From NCBI GenBank assembly GCA_951813065.1, contig CATOTH010000005.1, positions 124,001 to 188,000 of the forward strand: a stretch of 64,000 nucleotides of DNA, in the 5' to 3' direction. Shown piece after piece: positions 34,985 through 44,111 of this stretch. The notes below the pieces were generated by a model. The model saw only the letters and a list, made by a program, of their open reading frames with translations. It was not told where the DNA came from and did no database searches. Each line of letters opens with the position of its first letter. The stretch's first letter is position 1. The stretch comes from an uncultured Bryobacterales bacterium (GTDB lineage: Bacteria; Acidobacteriota; Terriglobia; Bryobacterales; UBA6623). The position numbers and the translations under genes were made by a program.

Positions 34985-36067
34985 TTATTCGGTTCCTTGA
35001 ATCCGTGCGAGCAGCTCGCTGCCGAGGCCGCAATCGACGATCCACTCGCCGACATCCTGTAACCGGTCCGGATCGTCGATTCCAGCCAGCAGCCCGGCGA
35101 CAGCCTCTCCGATATGGGTTCCGAACTTCCGCCCGGCCTGACGCACCAGTAACTGCCGCTCTCGCTCCAGCCCTCGCTCCAGCCCTCGCTCCAGCCCTCG
35201 CTCCAGCCCTCGCTCCAGCCCTTGCTCCAGCCCGCGCTCTTCGCCTTCCGCCCGAAACGCATCGTGCATCGCCCGAAAGCGTTCCTCCAAGGTCGTGCGC
35301 AACGCTCCGCTCTGTTCCATCTGTTCCATTTTCGCTCGGTCCTCCAAGAATTCCAAGTCCACCCCGGTGCGCCCCACCAATTGCCGGAACCAGCCCAGGA
35401 ACGTCTCCCGGAGTGGCTCCTGCTCCGCCGTTGCCAGCAGCCGCAACGCCCCTTCCAGCACCTCCGCCGCATCGCCCGGCCCCGCCATCCTCTCCGCTGC
35501 CACCACCAGCGACACCAGATTGCCCAGCGGCAACTCCTGCCCCGCGTACGCCCCCACATCGACCAGCACGTAGCTCTCGCCGGCAAACGGCGGCCCCGCT
35601 CCAGCCTGCGGCCGCGCTGCCGCCCCCACCAGATCCGCCAGCGCCGTCGCCGCCGTCCAGCTGGCCTTGCCGTTGTAGACCACCACCGCCAGCAGCGCCG
35701 GCAGCCGGTCGTCCTGGCCCGGACGCCGGTCCTGCCAGAGGCTCTCGTACAGCCGCACCGCGTAGCCCTGCACGCGCAACGCCATGAACCAGTCCACGCT
35801 CGACTGGAACTCGAGCATCAGCAGCACGTGCAGCCACTCCGGCCCGTCCGCCGGGTCCCGGAAGCGGACGCGCCAGACCAGGTCGTTGGTCCGTGCCCGC
35901 AACGTCGGGTCGATCCGTTCGGTCGGCAGCGGCTCCAGCGTGGAGAAATCGAGCCGCTCCACCCACTCGCGACCGCCCTCCAACTGTTCGGCGACGAATT
36001 CGCGCAGCAGGTCGCGCACGGCCAGCGGGTGCGAGAACAGGGCCTTGTAGGCACGGTCGTGGCGCAT
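34985..36067 (-). CDS. Rpn-family PD-(D/E)XK nuclease (recombination-promoting nuclease / transposase-like)
   Basis: 360 residues from the ATG at 36067 (MRHDRAYKALFSHPLAVRDL); the longer upstream frame is not supported. The nuclease domain shows HDRAYKALFSHP, RTNDLVWRVRFRD (catalytic Asp) and LLMLEFQSSVDWFMALRVQG (Glu-x-Gln). A long helical region follows, with a repetitive segment of GLER units at about residues 283-305, encoded by a 12-bp tandem repeat. The end is VAGLLAGIDDPDRLQDVGEW. Rpn proteins (PF04754 and relatives) nick DNA and promote RecA-independent recombination; some have short alternative products from the C-terminal half. It has no operon partner. Confidence 0.85.
   Translation of the reverse strand: MRHDRAYKALFSHPLAVRDLLREFVAEQLEGGREWVERLDFSTLEPLPTERIDPTLRARTNDLVWRVRFRDPADGPEWLHVLLMLEFQSSVDWFMALRVQGYAVRLYESLWQDRRPGQDDRLPALLAVVVYNGKASWTAATALADLVGAAARPQAGAGPPFAGESYVLVDVGAYAGQELPLGNLVSLVVAAERMAGPGDAAEVLEGALRLLATAEQEPLRETFLGWFRQLVGRTGVDLEFLEDRAKMEQMEQSGALRTTLEERFRAMHDAFRAEGEERGLEQGLERGLERGLERGLERGLERERQLLVRQAGRKFGTHIGEAVAGLLAGIDDPDRLQDVGEWIVDCGLGSELLARIQGTE
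35161..35240. repeat. 12-bp tandem repeat inside the Rpn-family gene
   Basis: Five identical copies of CTCGCTCCAGCC (35161-35220), one copy with a single change (CTTGCTCCAGCC, to 35232) and a partial degenerate unit. Being 12 bp, it changes length in steps of four residues (GLER on the minus strand) without frameshift. Confidence 0.9.
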
Positions 36068-36204
36068 GCTTCCGCCCACCGCCCCTCGACGGCTCCCCGC
36101 ATTCTCGCACGCTGCCCGCGGGCACTGTGGCCGACACCATGCGTCGGCCCACCAAGACGTTCCCCGGCCGGATCGAATGGTTACCCCGTAAGCGCTGTCC
36201 GGAC

Positions 36205-36993
36205 CTACGGCAGGGCAAGTTCGCTGGCCCGCAGATCCGTCACGAACCCGTGTCCGGGAGAATGCGTGATCATGATGTCGATTTCCGCCGCGATCGCCGC
36301 CTCCTGAGGCGTCACTCCGCAAGCCCAAAACACCGGCACGACCGACGGAGGAATCTCGTCCACGGGAGGGCCGAAGTAAGGGTCCCGCAGGTTCGCGCCG
36401 ATCGCGCTCGGATCGCCGACGTGCAGGGGTGCTCCATGGTTGAACGGAAAGCGGGCGGTCACCTGCGTGGCAACAATCGCCTGTTCCGGCCGCAGCCAGC
36501 GCATGGTGACGACCATGGGACCACGAAAGCGCCCCGCAGGCTCGGTAGGCAACTCGGTCCGCAGTACCCACCGATCCTTCGCGGTCGGAACGCCAGCGTC
36601 CTCAAGCGCTTGGTCGAACGTGATTCCGGAGCCAATCAGGAACGCCACGAAATCGTCCTGCCAAAGGTCGGAAATGTCCGTGGTGTCAGCTAGCCGTATC
36701 CCTTCGCGGTACACGGCGTAACGGGGCAGGTCCGTCCTAAGATCCGCACCTGGGGCCAGGCGCTTGGGCTCCGGGCTGCCCGCGTTTAGGACCTCCAGCA
36801 CGGGACACGCGCGCTGGTTTCTCTGGCAGTACAGGAGGAAGTCATACGCGTGCGCCTTACGCAGGACGACCAGGTTGCACTGGACGTACCCCATCGCTAC
36901 GCCGCGCGTCGTACCGGCATGAGCCCCGTTACGGCAGGCTAGGCGGGCCTCTGAGGGCGACCACCGGCTGGCTATCGAACCATCGACACTCAT
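36205..36993 (-). CDS. DUF1445 putative hydro-lyase / D-glutamate cyclase family protein
   Basis: 262 residues from ATG 36993; the conserved family start (EARLACRNGAHAGTTRGVAM then GYVQCNLVVL) lies upstream of the second ATG at 36894, so the longer form is chosen. Family motifs are DFLLYCQRNQRACPVLEVLN, LPRYAVYREGIRLADTTDIS, DFVAFLIGSGITFDQALEDA, PFNHGAPLHVGDPSAIGANL and the C-terminal VFWACGVTPQEAAIAAEIDI with MITHSPGHGFVTDL. The family contains bacterial putative hydro-lyases and the vertebrate D-glutamate cyclase that converts D-Glu to 5-oxo-D-proline. Substrate here is unknown. It stands alone. Confidence 0.88.
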   Translation of the reverse strand: MSVDGSIASRWSPSEARLACRNGAHAGTTRGVAMGYVQCNLVVLRKAHAYDFLLYCQRNQRACPVLEVLNAGSPEPKRLAPGADLRTDLPRYAVYREGIRLADTTDISDLWQDDFVAFLIGSGITFDQALEDAGVPTAKDRWVLRTELPTEPAGRFRGPMVVTMRWLRPEQAIVATQVTARFPFNHGAPLHVGDPSAIGANLRDPYFGPPVDEIPPSVVPVFWACGVTPQEAAIAAEIDIMITHSPGHGFVTDLRASELALP

Positions 36994-37365
36994 CTGCGCA
37001 TTGCCACCAACTAGGGGAAATTATATGCCTGGCTCATCCGGTCATGCCGAGCACACCACCGGTTTGCTCGACACGGGTTTCTCTTCAGTACAGGACTTCA
37101 GTACCGTCATGCCACGAGTACACGACCCCAGCCGAACAATCCAGTACCCTCCGCAACTGGTCCTGCGGAACCCATTCAGAGAAGTGTCAACCAGCCGTGG
37201 ATCCATTTGGCGCGACACTCATGTCCCCGCAGCACCTCCGCGTCGATCACGGAACTCGGTGGCGGAACAGCAGCAATGGCCCAATCGAACTCCGCGGCAC
37301 ATCTCGATTCTGGAATGCAGGGGCCACCGGCGAGCAATGGCTAGACCTTGGGCACGGCCTTGCGT
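36994..37365. other. Intergenic stretch, nothing recognised
   Basis: About 370 bases between the hydro-lyase start and the 3' end of the PIN gene. No frame with a known domain and no repeat was found. Confidence 0.4.
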
Positions 37366-37746
37366 TCAGCGCGGAGCATAGATACTCAAGCCCGGAATGT
37401 CGACGAAGTCGCTGAGATTCCCGGCCCACAGTTCACCGCCGTGCACAATCGCGCATACGGCTATGGCGAGATCAACTTCTCGCGATTTATTGCGTCCGAC
37501 GGCCCCGTACAGGTCAGCCGCTCGCATCGCTTCGGCCGGTCCGAAGCTAATGGCTTCGTCCGAAGGGAATAACGCCTCTTGGAGCGCCAGCTCGGGCATC
37601 GTGCGAGGTCCGGGACGCCATTCGAATAGCACCAGAGACGGGATCCGTATCCGGTTCCCACTTCCGATGGCAGTGCGCAGCGAAGGCCCTAAGCGTTGCG
37701 GACCGGTCAGGGCATCGACCAGGACCGAAGTGTCGAGCAGAATCAT
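37366..37746 (-). CDS. PIN-domain toxin (VapC-like), partner of a broken antitoxin
   Basis: 126 residues. PIN residues are in place: MILLDTSVLVDALTG (Asp), IPSLVLFEWRPGPRT (Glu), KSREVDLAIAVCAIVHGGEL (Asp) and WAGNLSDFVDIPGLSIY (Asp). The ATG overlaps the antitoxin stop by four bases, so it is translated with it. Because the antitoxin frame upstream holds an amber codon, toxin expression may depend on a re-initiated short product. The toxin itself looks intact. Confidence 0.85.
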   Translation of the reverse strand: MILLDTSVLVDALTGPQRLGPSLRTAIGSGNRIRIPSLVLFEWRPGPRTMPELALQEALFPSDEAISFGPAEAMRAADLYGAVGRNKSREVDLAIAVCAIVHGGELWAGNLSDFVDIPGLSIYAPR

Positions 37747-38030
37747 TCCGCTCTCGTTAGCCGCCCTCCGCTACGCCGGCTCGCTCGAATTCGCTCGATC
37801 TCCCGGTCAACATCCTCGGCGGCTCTTGCGGGCAACTTGGACGAGAGCTCGTCGAACGCTGCCAGCATCCGTATCCGCTCAGGCTCGCTCAGTCGATCAA
37901 TGCGAGTGTGGTAGTCCTGAATTGCGTCCCGTCCCACTTCGCTCTAGGGCTTCGAGAGCCGTTCCGCCGCATCACTCAGCATCCCGACCGTTTCCGGAGC
38001 GAGCGAGAACGTGACCTTTACCATTGCCAT
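37743..38030 (-). pseudogene. Ribbon-helix-helix antitoxin split by an amber codon
   Basis: The frame starts at ATG 38030 or 38024 (MVKVTFSLAPETVGMLSDAA), a ribbon-helix-helix type DNA-binding start. After ERLSKP it meets TAG at 37944-37946 and continues in the same frame as SEVGRDAIQDYHTRIDRLSE to a normal end overlapping the PIN gene. Changing TAG to AAG or CAG would restore a continuous protein of about 94 residues. A GTG at 37937, three codons after the stop, could restart translation and give a 64-residue toxin-binding half without the DNA-binding half. Confidence 0.75.
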
Positions 38031-38315
38031 ACCAATACCACCATAGTCTTCGGATCCCAAGGCCATGGACCGGCGCTTCACCCGACCGCAGCTCTCGCCT
38101 TGCTCGCGCAGAGGCAGTGCTGGACCGTTCGCTTGTTGCGACGCAGCGGTGCAGCGAGGCGGGCAACCGGGTCCACGGCTTTGGCGTCGCGTGGGAGGAG
38201 TCTCCTGCGAGCGCACAAGCGCAGACTCGCGCAACGCCTGGTCAAAGTCAGGTATCGGTTCGGTTTCGGCTGCTATGGGGTCCCGTGACCGCTGGGAGTC
38301 GGGCTCCGAACTGAC

Positions 38316-40253
38316 CTACTCGCGGCCAGAGGATCCGTTAGTTCCTGGCGAGAGCACCAGCCAGAGGCCGGCCAAGGCAAGAATTCCGGTAGCCCACGCC
38401 CACGGCGCGGCGCCGAAGGGCAGGCAGATCGCAGCCGCCGCGGCCGATCCAGTCAACAGCCGTTCAGAGGCTCGCAGGGGTCGCAACCAATAGCCAACCA
38501 GGGCTACCGCCCATCCAGCCGTGCCCAATAGCAGCGCTAGACCCGCCGCCGCGATTCCCAGCAGATCGCCTTGTCCAAGGAGCCGGGGATCGAACGCGAA
38601 CGCGAACGGAATCAGAAAGCAGACCAGACCCAGGCGAAACGCATTCATGCTGGTCTTGATCGCGCTGCCCCCGGAGATTCCGGCCGCGGCATAGGAAGCG
38701 AGAGCGACGGGTGGAGTCACCATCGAGAGCACGCAGTAGTACATGACGAAGAAATGCGCGGGCAACTCCTCGATCCCCAGGTCCTTCAGTGCGGGCACGA
38801 ACAGGATCGCGCCGATCAGGTACGCGGCAACCGTCGGCAGACCCATTCCCATGACGATGCATCCGAGCACGATCAAGGCCATCGCACCGATCGACGAGCC
38901 GCTGCCGGCGATGAGTTCCGTGCTGAACTTCAGCGCGAGATTGGATTGGATCGCCACCGCGATGATGATGCCGATGGCGGCGATCGGAACCGCCACCTGG
39001 CAGGCCTGGCGGGTGGCGGTCTCGATGCACTCGACGAGCGTGTGACCGACCAGCCGGCCTTCCCGTGTGACGAAGCTCACCGCCACGCAACCGAGGCTTG
39101 CGAGCACGGCGGCGTATGTAGCGGAGTGCCCGGCCACGAGCAGTCCGACCAGCAGGACGGGAGGAAACAGGAGGTGGAGCCGGGGCACAATCGGCGGCTG
39201 GGCTACAAGCTCGTTCTCCGACAGCGTACCCACCCCGGTCTTCCTCGCTCGCAAGTCCACCGAAAGGAACAGGGCCGCGTAGAACGCCAGTGCAGGCAGG
39301 AGCCCGGCCAGGGCGATGCGGCCGTAGTCCACCTGGATCATCTCGGCCATGACGAAGGCTGCCACGCCCATGATCGGAGGCATCAACTGCCCGCCCGTGG
39401 ACGCGATCGCCTCCATCGCCCCGGCCATGTCGGCCGAGTACCCGGCGCGGCGCATGAGGGGAATCGTGAACACACCAGTCCCCGCAACGTTGGCTACGGC
39501 GCTACCCGTGATGCTCCCCATCAGGCTGCTTGAGACGACCGCAGCCTTGGCGGAACCGCCGCTGTGCGCCCCCGTCAGCCAGAGACCGATGTCAATGATG
39601 AGACGCCCGCCGCCAATCGAGCCGTACACCGCGCCAAAGAGGATGAAGTAGAAGACGAACTGCACCGAAGTCCCGGTGGTGATCCCGAGTATGCCGTTCA
39701 GCGACAGCGTCAGGATCTCGATCGCGTCGTGCAGGCCGAATCCCGAGAACCGCAGCCAGCCCGGCATCCATGCGCCGAGAAAGCCGTACGCGAGGAATCC
39801 GATCAGGACGCCCAGCAACTGCCATCCCACTGACCGGCGCACTCCCTCGAACAAGATCGCCAGGCACAGCAGTCCGAACAGAATGTCGACCGGAAGGACC
39901 GGGTCAACTCCTTCCATGCGCTCTGTCAGGCGTGCGGACGAAACCAAGTAGTACGCCCCGGTGCCCATCGCGCTCAGGACCAAGGCGGCATCCGCCAGCC
40001 TCGGGAAGAGCCCACCTCGCTTTCCCTTCAGAGGCATCCACAGGATCAGCAGCGTCGCGGCCAGCGTCAAGTGCAAGGGGCGCTCGACCAGCGGGGCCTG
40101 CGGGCTGAACAGGATGTAGATCTGGAATGCGATCCAGAACGTTCCGAGCGCAACCCGCAGAACAGCGACCGACCCGGAAAAAGCGGAACCTCGGGAAGAG
40201 GGGGCTTCACTGTCGGCTGGCAACGGGGAACCGTTCCTGCCGACTAAGTCCAT
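38316..40253 (-). CDS. TRAP transporter fused permease (TAXI type)
   Basis: 645 residues with about 17 hydrophobic helices. The N-terminal part corresponds to the small DctQ-like subunit and the rest to the large DctM-like subunit, as in TAXI systems. Diagnostic stretches are SSSLMGSITGSAVANVAGTG, FTIPLMRRAGYSADMAGAME, ASTGGQLMPPIMGVAAFVMA and GMGLPTVAAYLIGAILFVPA. The protein imports organic acids or related solutes with Na+ or H+. Its start overlaps the end of the binding-protein gene by 10 bp. Confidence 0.92.
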   Translation of the reverse strand: MDLVGRNGSPLPADSEAPSSRGSAFSGSVAVLRVALGTFWIAFQIYILFSPQAPLVERPLHLTLAATLLILWMPLKGKRGGLFPRLADAALVLSAMGTGAYYLVSSARLTERMEGVDPVLPVDILFGLLCLAILFEGVRRSVGWQLLGVLIGFLAYGFLGAWMPGWLRFSGFGLHDAIEILTLSLNGILGITTGTSVQFVFYFILFGAVYGSIGGGRLIIDIGLWLTGAHSGGSAKAAVVSSSLMGSITGSAVANVAGTGVFTIPLMRRAGYSADMAGAMEAIASTGGQLMPPIMGVAAFVMAEMIQVDYGRIALAGLLPALAFYAALFLSVDLRARKTGVGTLSENELVAQPPIVPRLHLLFPPVLLVGLLVAGHSATYAAVLASLGCVAVSFVTREGRLVGHTLVECIETATRQACQVAVPIAAIGIIIAVAIQSNLALKFSTELIAGSGSSIGAMALIVLGCIVMGMGLPTVAAYLIGAILFVPALKDLGIEELPAHFFVMYYCVLSMVTPPVALASYAAAGISGGSAIKTSMNAFRLGLVCFLIPFAFAFDPRLLGQGDLLGIAAAGLALLLGTAGWAVALVGYWLRPLRASERLLTGSAAAAAICLPFGAAPWAWATGILALAGLWLVLSPGTNGSSGRE

Positions 40254-41248
40254 CCCCGTAGACTGTAGTACTCTTCCGCGCCGGGGTGCAGTGGAACTCC
40301 GGTTTTTTCCAACCGGCCCGCTTGTCTCGGATTAAAGTCCTCCCACGCACCATGGGCCTCGGCCATCGCATCCTTGTTCTCGCAGACGGTCTTGGTAATC
40401 AGGTGGGCGAATTCATCCGAAGTGTCCTTGTGCGTGATCAGGACCGTGCCCATGTCCACCGAGTCGATCGGGCCCGCTTGCCCGCGGAACCATGCCGGCA
40501 TGGGGGTGCGCTCGATGCCGGGCCCGGACAGCTTGGCGATCGTCTCCTCCGGATAGTCGAGGAACCTCACCGCAGTCGTGGTCGCAACCTCCGTCACCGT
40601 CGGATGACCGCGAATCGCAGTCTCCAAATACAGGTCCGCGCGTCCGTTCCGGAGGATCGCGGAAACCTGGTTTGCCGAGACCTGGATGATGTCTCCGCCG
40701 TCCTCTAGGATCTTCTCGCGGCCCGTACCGAGAGACTCGAACAGCATGTCCGCCACGACCGGCACCGTGCTGCCCTGCGGCTTCATGACGATCCGCAAGG
40801 GATCCCCGGACTGAAGCGCTTGTTTCAGCGTGTCGTTTCCCGTACGACCGATGTACTCCTCGGTCAGCATCGCGGCCATCCAGACTCGGTTCAAGCCGCC
40901 CGCCAGGGCCCGGAGATTGGTATGGGCCTGCTCGTAGGCGACGCGGTTGCCGCTGTAAGCCCATGAGGCGGTCGCCGCCTGGGCAATCGCGATCGTCTCT
41001 TCTCCCCGGTCCACCAGGATCGGATTCCCGATCCCACCCCCGCGCGCGATGACCTCGACTCGAGTTCCCTCCGGAAGCGACCGCTGCAGCAGTTGAGCGA
41101 GAGTCGCGGCAAACACATACCATGAAGTGCCCGGCGGCATCGCTCCGATGGTCACGACTTCGTCGGAAGCCGGCGCACACCCCAAGGCGCCGAACCCGCC
41201 ACACTGAGCCCCGGCCAGGGCAAGAAACTGCCTGCGATCGAATGTCAC
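40244..41248 (-). CDS. TAXI-family TRAP solute-binding protein
   Basis: 334 residues. The export signal (FDRRQFLALAGAQCGGFGAL then GC) has twin-arginine and lipoprotein features. The mature protein has TIGAMPPGTSWYVFAATLAQ, GGGIGNPILVDRGEETIAIA, MKPQGSTVPVVADMLFESLG and RADLYLETAIRGHPTVTEVA, the standard TAXI layout. It captures the substrate in the periplasm and delivers it to the fused permease encoded next. A DapA-family gene lies 25 bp upstream, hinting that the imported solute is a keto- or sugar acid split by that enzyme. Confidence 0.9.
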   Translation of the reverse strand: MTFDRRQFLALAGAQCGGFGALGCAPASDEVVTIGAMPPGTSWYVFAATLAQLLQRSLPEGTRVEVIARGGGIGNPILVDRGEETIAIAQAATASWAYSGNRVAYEQAHTNLRALAGGLNRVWMAAMLTEEYIGRTGNDTLKQALQSGDPLRIVMKPQGSTVPVVADMLFESLGTGREKILEDGGDIIQVSANQVSAILRNGRADLYLETAIRGHPTVTEVATTTAVRFLDYPEETIAKLSGPGIERTPMPAWFRGQAGPIDSVDMGTVLITHKDTSDEFAHLITKTVCENKDAMAEAHGAWEDFNPRQAGRLEKTGVPLHPGAEEYYSLRGWT

Positions 41249-41273
41249 TGTGTTTGCTGCCCCTTCGGAATCT

Positions 41274-42227
41274 CTAGACCGCCAGCAATGTCGATTCGGC
41301 CAGCAGCCCTACCGCGCCCAATGCCTCCCGAATCTGTTCGAGGCGCTCGTGCGAGGGCTGTCTCGTCGGCGGCCTGACCACGGACGACTTCAAGCGGCCC
41401 GCCATCACCATGGCCGCCTTCATGCGCGCATGAGCGTCCCCCGAAGGCTCCTCGTCGGCGTAGACGGCATCCTTCAAGATGCTGATCCGCTTTTGGGCCT
41501 GGCGCGCCGCATGCAGGTCGCCTTCGCAGACCGCCGAGTACAACTCCACCAAGAGGTCCGGGATCAGAGACGCGAATCCGACAAGGGCGCCGTCCACGCC
41601 CTGCACCATGGACGCCAGCACGTACTCGTCGTGGCATGTCAGGACAGTGCAGTCCGGATTCGCTGTCCGAATCGCGCGGATGTCGCGCTCGTACTTCGAC
41701 ATCTCGCGCGTACCCACCTTGAACGTCGTCACGTTCGGCACTTGAGCCAGCTCGGCCAGCAGCCCTGAGGAATACCGGGCTTTGGTCCAGGCCGGATAGA
41801 CATGCACGATCAGGTTCAAGTCCACGGCCTGCGAGATGGCCAGGAAATGGTCGACCACGTGGTCGTCGCGCATCCCGAAACGCAACCAGTAGTGCGGCGG
41901 CATGACCAGCAAGCCGCTGGCGCCGGCCTCGCTCGCCATCAGGGCATGCTCGACGGACTCCTGAATCGATTCGCAGCAGATCCCCGAAACGACCGGCACG
42001 CGGCCCGTGACCGCGTCGGCTACGGTTCGGGTAACGTCCGCCCTCTCGTGCGCGCTCAGGGCAAAGACCTCTCCGGTGTGACCGTTGGTTACGAGCCCGC
42101 CAATCCCGGCATGGCCGGCAAGCCAGCCAGCGAACCGCCTGAGTTCGGCCTCGTCGATGGAAAGGTCATCCCGAAACGGGACCTGCATCGCGGGAAGAAT
42201 TCCACGGAAGGGCTCGACGCGCGCCAT
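41274..42227 (-). CDS. Dihydrodipicolinate synthase (DapA)-family lyase
   Basis: 317 residues from ATG 42227 (MARVEPFRGILPAMQVPFRD); the frame extends to 42263. The aldolase barrel shows GLVTNGHTGEVFALSAHERA (loop with Thr), VSGICCESIQESVEHALMAS, the Tyr in NLIVHVYPAWTKAR and the Schiff-base Lys in VTTFKVGTREMSKYERD. The C-terminal helices are complete. Members include DapA, N-acetylneuraminate lyase, KDG aldolase and related enzymes; housekeeping DapA is usually not next to a TRAP transporter. It probably acts on the imported compound. Confidence 0.88.
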   Translation of the reverse strand: MARVEPFRGILPAMQVPFRDDLSIDEAELRRFAGWLAGHAGIGGLVTNGHTGEVFALSAHERADVTRTVADAVTGRVPVVSGICCESIQESVEHALMASEAGASGLLVMPPHYWLRFGMRDDHVVDHFLAISQAVDLNLIVHVYPAWTKARYSSGLLAELAQVPNVTTFKVGTREMSKYERDIRAIRTANPDCTVLTCHDEYVLASMVQGVDGALVGFASLIPDLLVELYSAVCEGDLHAARQAQKRISILKDAVYADEEPSGDAHARMKAAMVMAGRLKSSVVRPPTRQPSHERLEQIREALGAVGLLAESTLLAV

Positions 42228-42353
42228 GGCTTGATTGTCCTTCCCGAGCAGCCCGCGGAGCAAGGCGTTGGAACGAATTCCTGCCGCGAAGTTATAATGT
42301 CCGAACGCTGCCGCACGACTCGCGCCCAGCTCCCCGAGCGCTCCCGGGAGGGA

Positions 42354-43658
42354 TCAAGGGATGCTCGGGCGCGCCTTGACCCACTCCAGAAGCGTGTCAC
42401 GCAATACCCACTCGGTGGGTCTGAAGGGAATGCCCCGTCCGCGCCATTGCCCGGCGACGTAATCGTTGGTAACGAATTGGTAGACCCGGTTCGGGTCCAC
42501 ACGGCGTCCGGCCGTGGCTTCCTCCGGAAGATCTTTGCCCAGCACGGTGGCGACGACCAGGGTGTTGTCAAACGGCAGGATGTTCCACACATGGCGCGCT
42601 GTCACCGTTCCGCGGCCAAGGGAATCCCGGACGCCGCCACGGTTCATGTAGGCGAGATCCGCGCCGGTCACGTCCCGGATCGCCCGCTCGACAAGCGATT
42701 GAACGGCCGACCGATCCAACGCGCGTTCGCAGTATCCGATCGATACATCCACTCGCTTGGAAACCTGCGACTCCCAGTGTGCGACCCGCTCGGCAGTGGC
42801 AGGATCAGCCGGGAAGCCATCGCTCGAAACCGGGATTCGAGTCCATTCGTGCCGGACAATCTGGCTCGTGTCGGTATCGAATGCGAGCTCCAGTCGCCCC
42901 AGTTCGACGCCGTACGCGCGCAGTTTCACTCCGACACGCCCCTCCACCAGCAGGGGCTCCTGCCTCCCGCCGTGATCATGTCCGCTCACCAGGACATCGA
43001 CGTCGGGCAACTCTCGCAGCACCAACTCGTCTTCATCGTCAAACAGGTGGCCGAGGACCACCACCATGTCCGAGCGCTCGTGCATCTCCTCGACGACCGG
43101 GCGCAGGGACTCGACGAGCTCAGCAGACCGCCACGGCCCGGCTTGGTCGGGCTTGATCAATGCGAGCAACCTGGGGGTCAGCGCCCCGATCACCGCGATG
43201 TCGAGGTCTCCTACCTGCAAGACCGTCGCCGGTGGGAGCAACAGGTCACCCCGCCCATTGATGACGTTAGCAGCGAGAATCGGCGCGTCTGACACTCGTT
43301 CAAAGTCGCGGATGCGCTCCCAGCCATAGTCAAACTCGTGGTTTCCGAGACAATGCGCATCAATCCCGAGCGCATTCGCCACCTCGAACGCAGGCGTACC
43401 CCGAAAAATCGTCGACACCGGCGAGCCCTGCACCATGTCACCGGCATGCAGCACGACGGCGTGCCCGGCCTTCTGCCGTTCACGTTCGATCGCGGTTGCC
43501 ACATGCGCGAAGCCTCCTCGTCCCCGGTCATCGGGCAGGAGCCGGGCATGGAGGTCATTGACGTGCAGGATCGTGAAGCGCTGGACTTCCGCCACGCCCG
43601 GCGCCACGCCGGCGAGCAGCAGGACGATGACGGATCGAAGGACCGGTCTCACTCCCAT
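42354..43658 (-). CDS. Exported 5'-nucleotidase/UshA-family metallophosphoesterase
   Basis: 434 residues with a signal peptide (VLRSVIVLLLAGVAPGVAEV). The metallophosphatase domain has all metal motifs: FTILHVNDLHARLLPDD, VVLHAGDMVQGSP, DAHCLGNHEFDYGWERI, VVVLGHLFDDE and VLVSGHDHGG. The C-terminal substrate domain shows GYCERALDRSAVQSL, LAYMNRGGVRDSLGRGTVTA and FDNTLVVATVLGKDL. It releases phosphate from extracellular nucleotides or related esters. It is 127 bp upstream of the DapA-like gene on the same strand and may or may not share its transcript. Confidence 0.92.
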   Translation of the reverse strand: MGVRPVLRSVIVLLLAGVAPGVAEVQRFTILHVNDLHARLLPDDRGRGGFAHVATAIERERQKAGHAVVLHAGDMVQGSPVSTIFRGTPAFEVANALGIDAHCLGNHEFDYGWERIRDFERVSDAPILAANVINGRGDLLLPPATVLQVGDLDIAVIGALTPRLLALIKPDQAGPWRSAELVESLRPVVEEMHERSDMVVVLGHLFDDEDELVLRELPDVDVLVSGHDHGGRQEPLLVEGRVGVKLRAYGVELGRLELAFDTDTSQIVRHEWTRIPVSSDGFPADPATAERVAHWESQVSKRVDVSIGYCERALDRSAVQSLVERAIRDVTGADLAYMNRGGVRDSLGRGTVTARHVWNILPFDNTLVVATVLGKDLPEEATAGRRVDPNRVYQFVTNDYVAGQWRGRGIPFRPTEWVLRDTLLEWVKARPSIP

Positions 43659-43986
43659 GGCTACCCCTCAGTGTCTCACTCGCGGACCGCGTTGCGTCAC
43701 TGTCCAGAGATTGCGAGCTCGACACAACCGGCAGTCGAACGGCCGTAGATCTGGATGTCCGTCGGCCTCCGCTGCGGGCCTTGGAACCGCTATCCAAGTC
43801 TCGACCGTCGCGGCGATGCGAAATTGTGTCAAGACGGTTCTGCAAATCCCTCCTGGTGCTTTTGGGGCTCGGGGAACTTGGAGATCGTATTCCCGCAGGC
43901 TGATCCACTGCCGGGCCGTGGCCGCTACTGAAATTGCGACCCGCTGAGGGATGTCCGGCTCCCGGCTGGAGGCGGGCGAGACTGAC
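43659..43986. other. Intergenic stretch between the nucleotidase gene and IS256 scrap
   Basis: About 330 bases without an identifiable gene. It probably contains the nucleotidase promoter and decayed transposon sequence. Confidence 0.35.
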
Positions 43987-44079
43987 CACCGCCAGCGCCC
44001 GGATCAGCCGCAGGCAGCTGGTCGGATTGGGGAAAACCCGGATCACCCGCGTGCGCCGACGCAAGAGGTCTCGCGCCAC
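43987..44079 (-). pseudogene. IS256-family transposase C-terminal scrap
   Basis: Only about 31 codons remain: RRRTRVIRVFPNPTSCLRLI followed by RALAV. This is the conserved C-terminal motif of IS256 (MULE-like) transposases. The surrounding sequence carries no more of the element. It lies against the 3' end of the broken AAA ATPase gene. Confidence 0.55.
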
Positions 44080-44111
44080 CTCGCTATCATCCTCCGGACC
44101 GGCGTTCAATT

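Noticed and set aside
34749..36218. Long minus-strand frame of about 490 codons overlapping the Rpn gene
   Set aside because: It is a Gly/Ala/Arg-rich shadow of the Rpn gene in another frame; only the Rpn frame shows family motifs.
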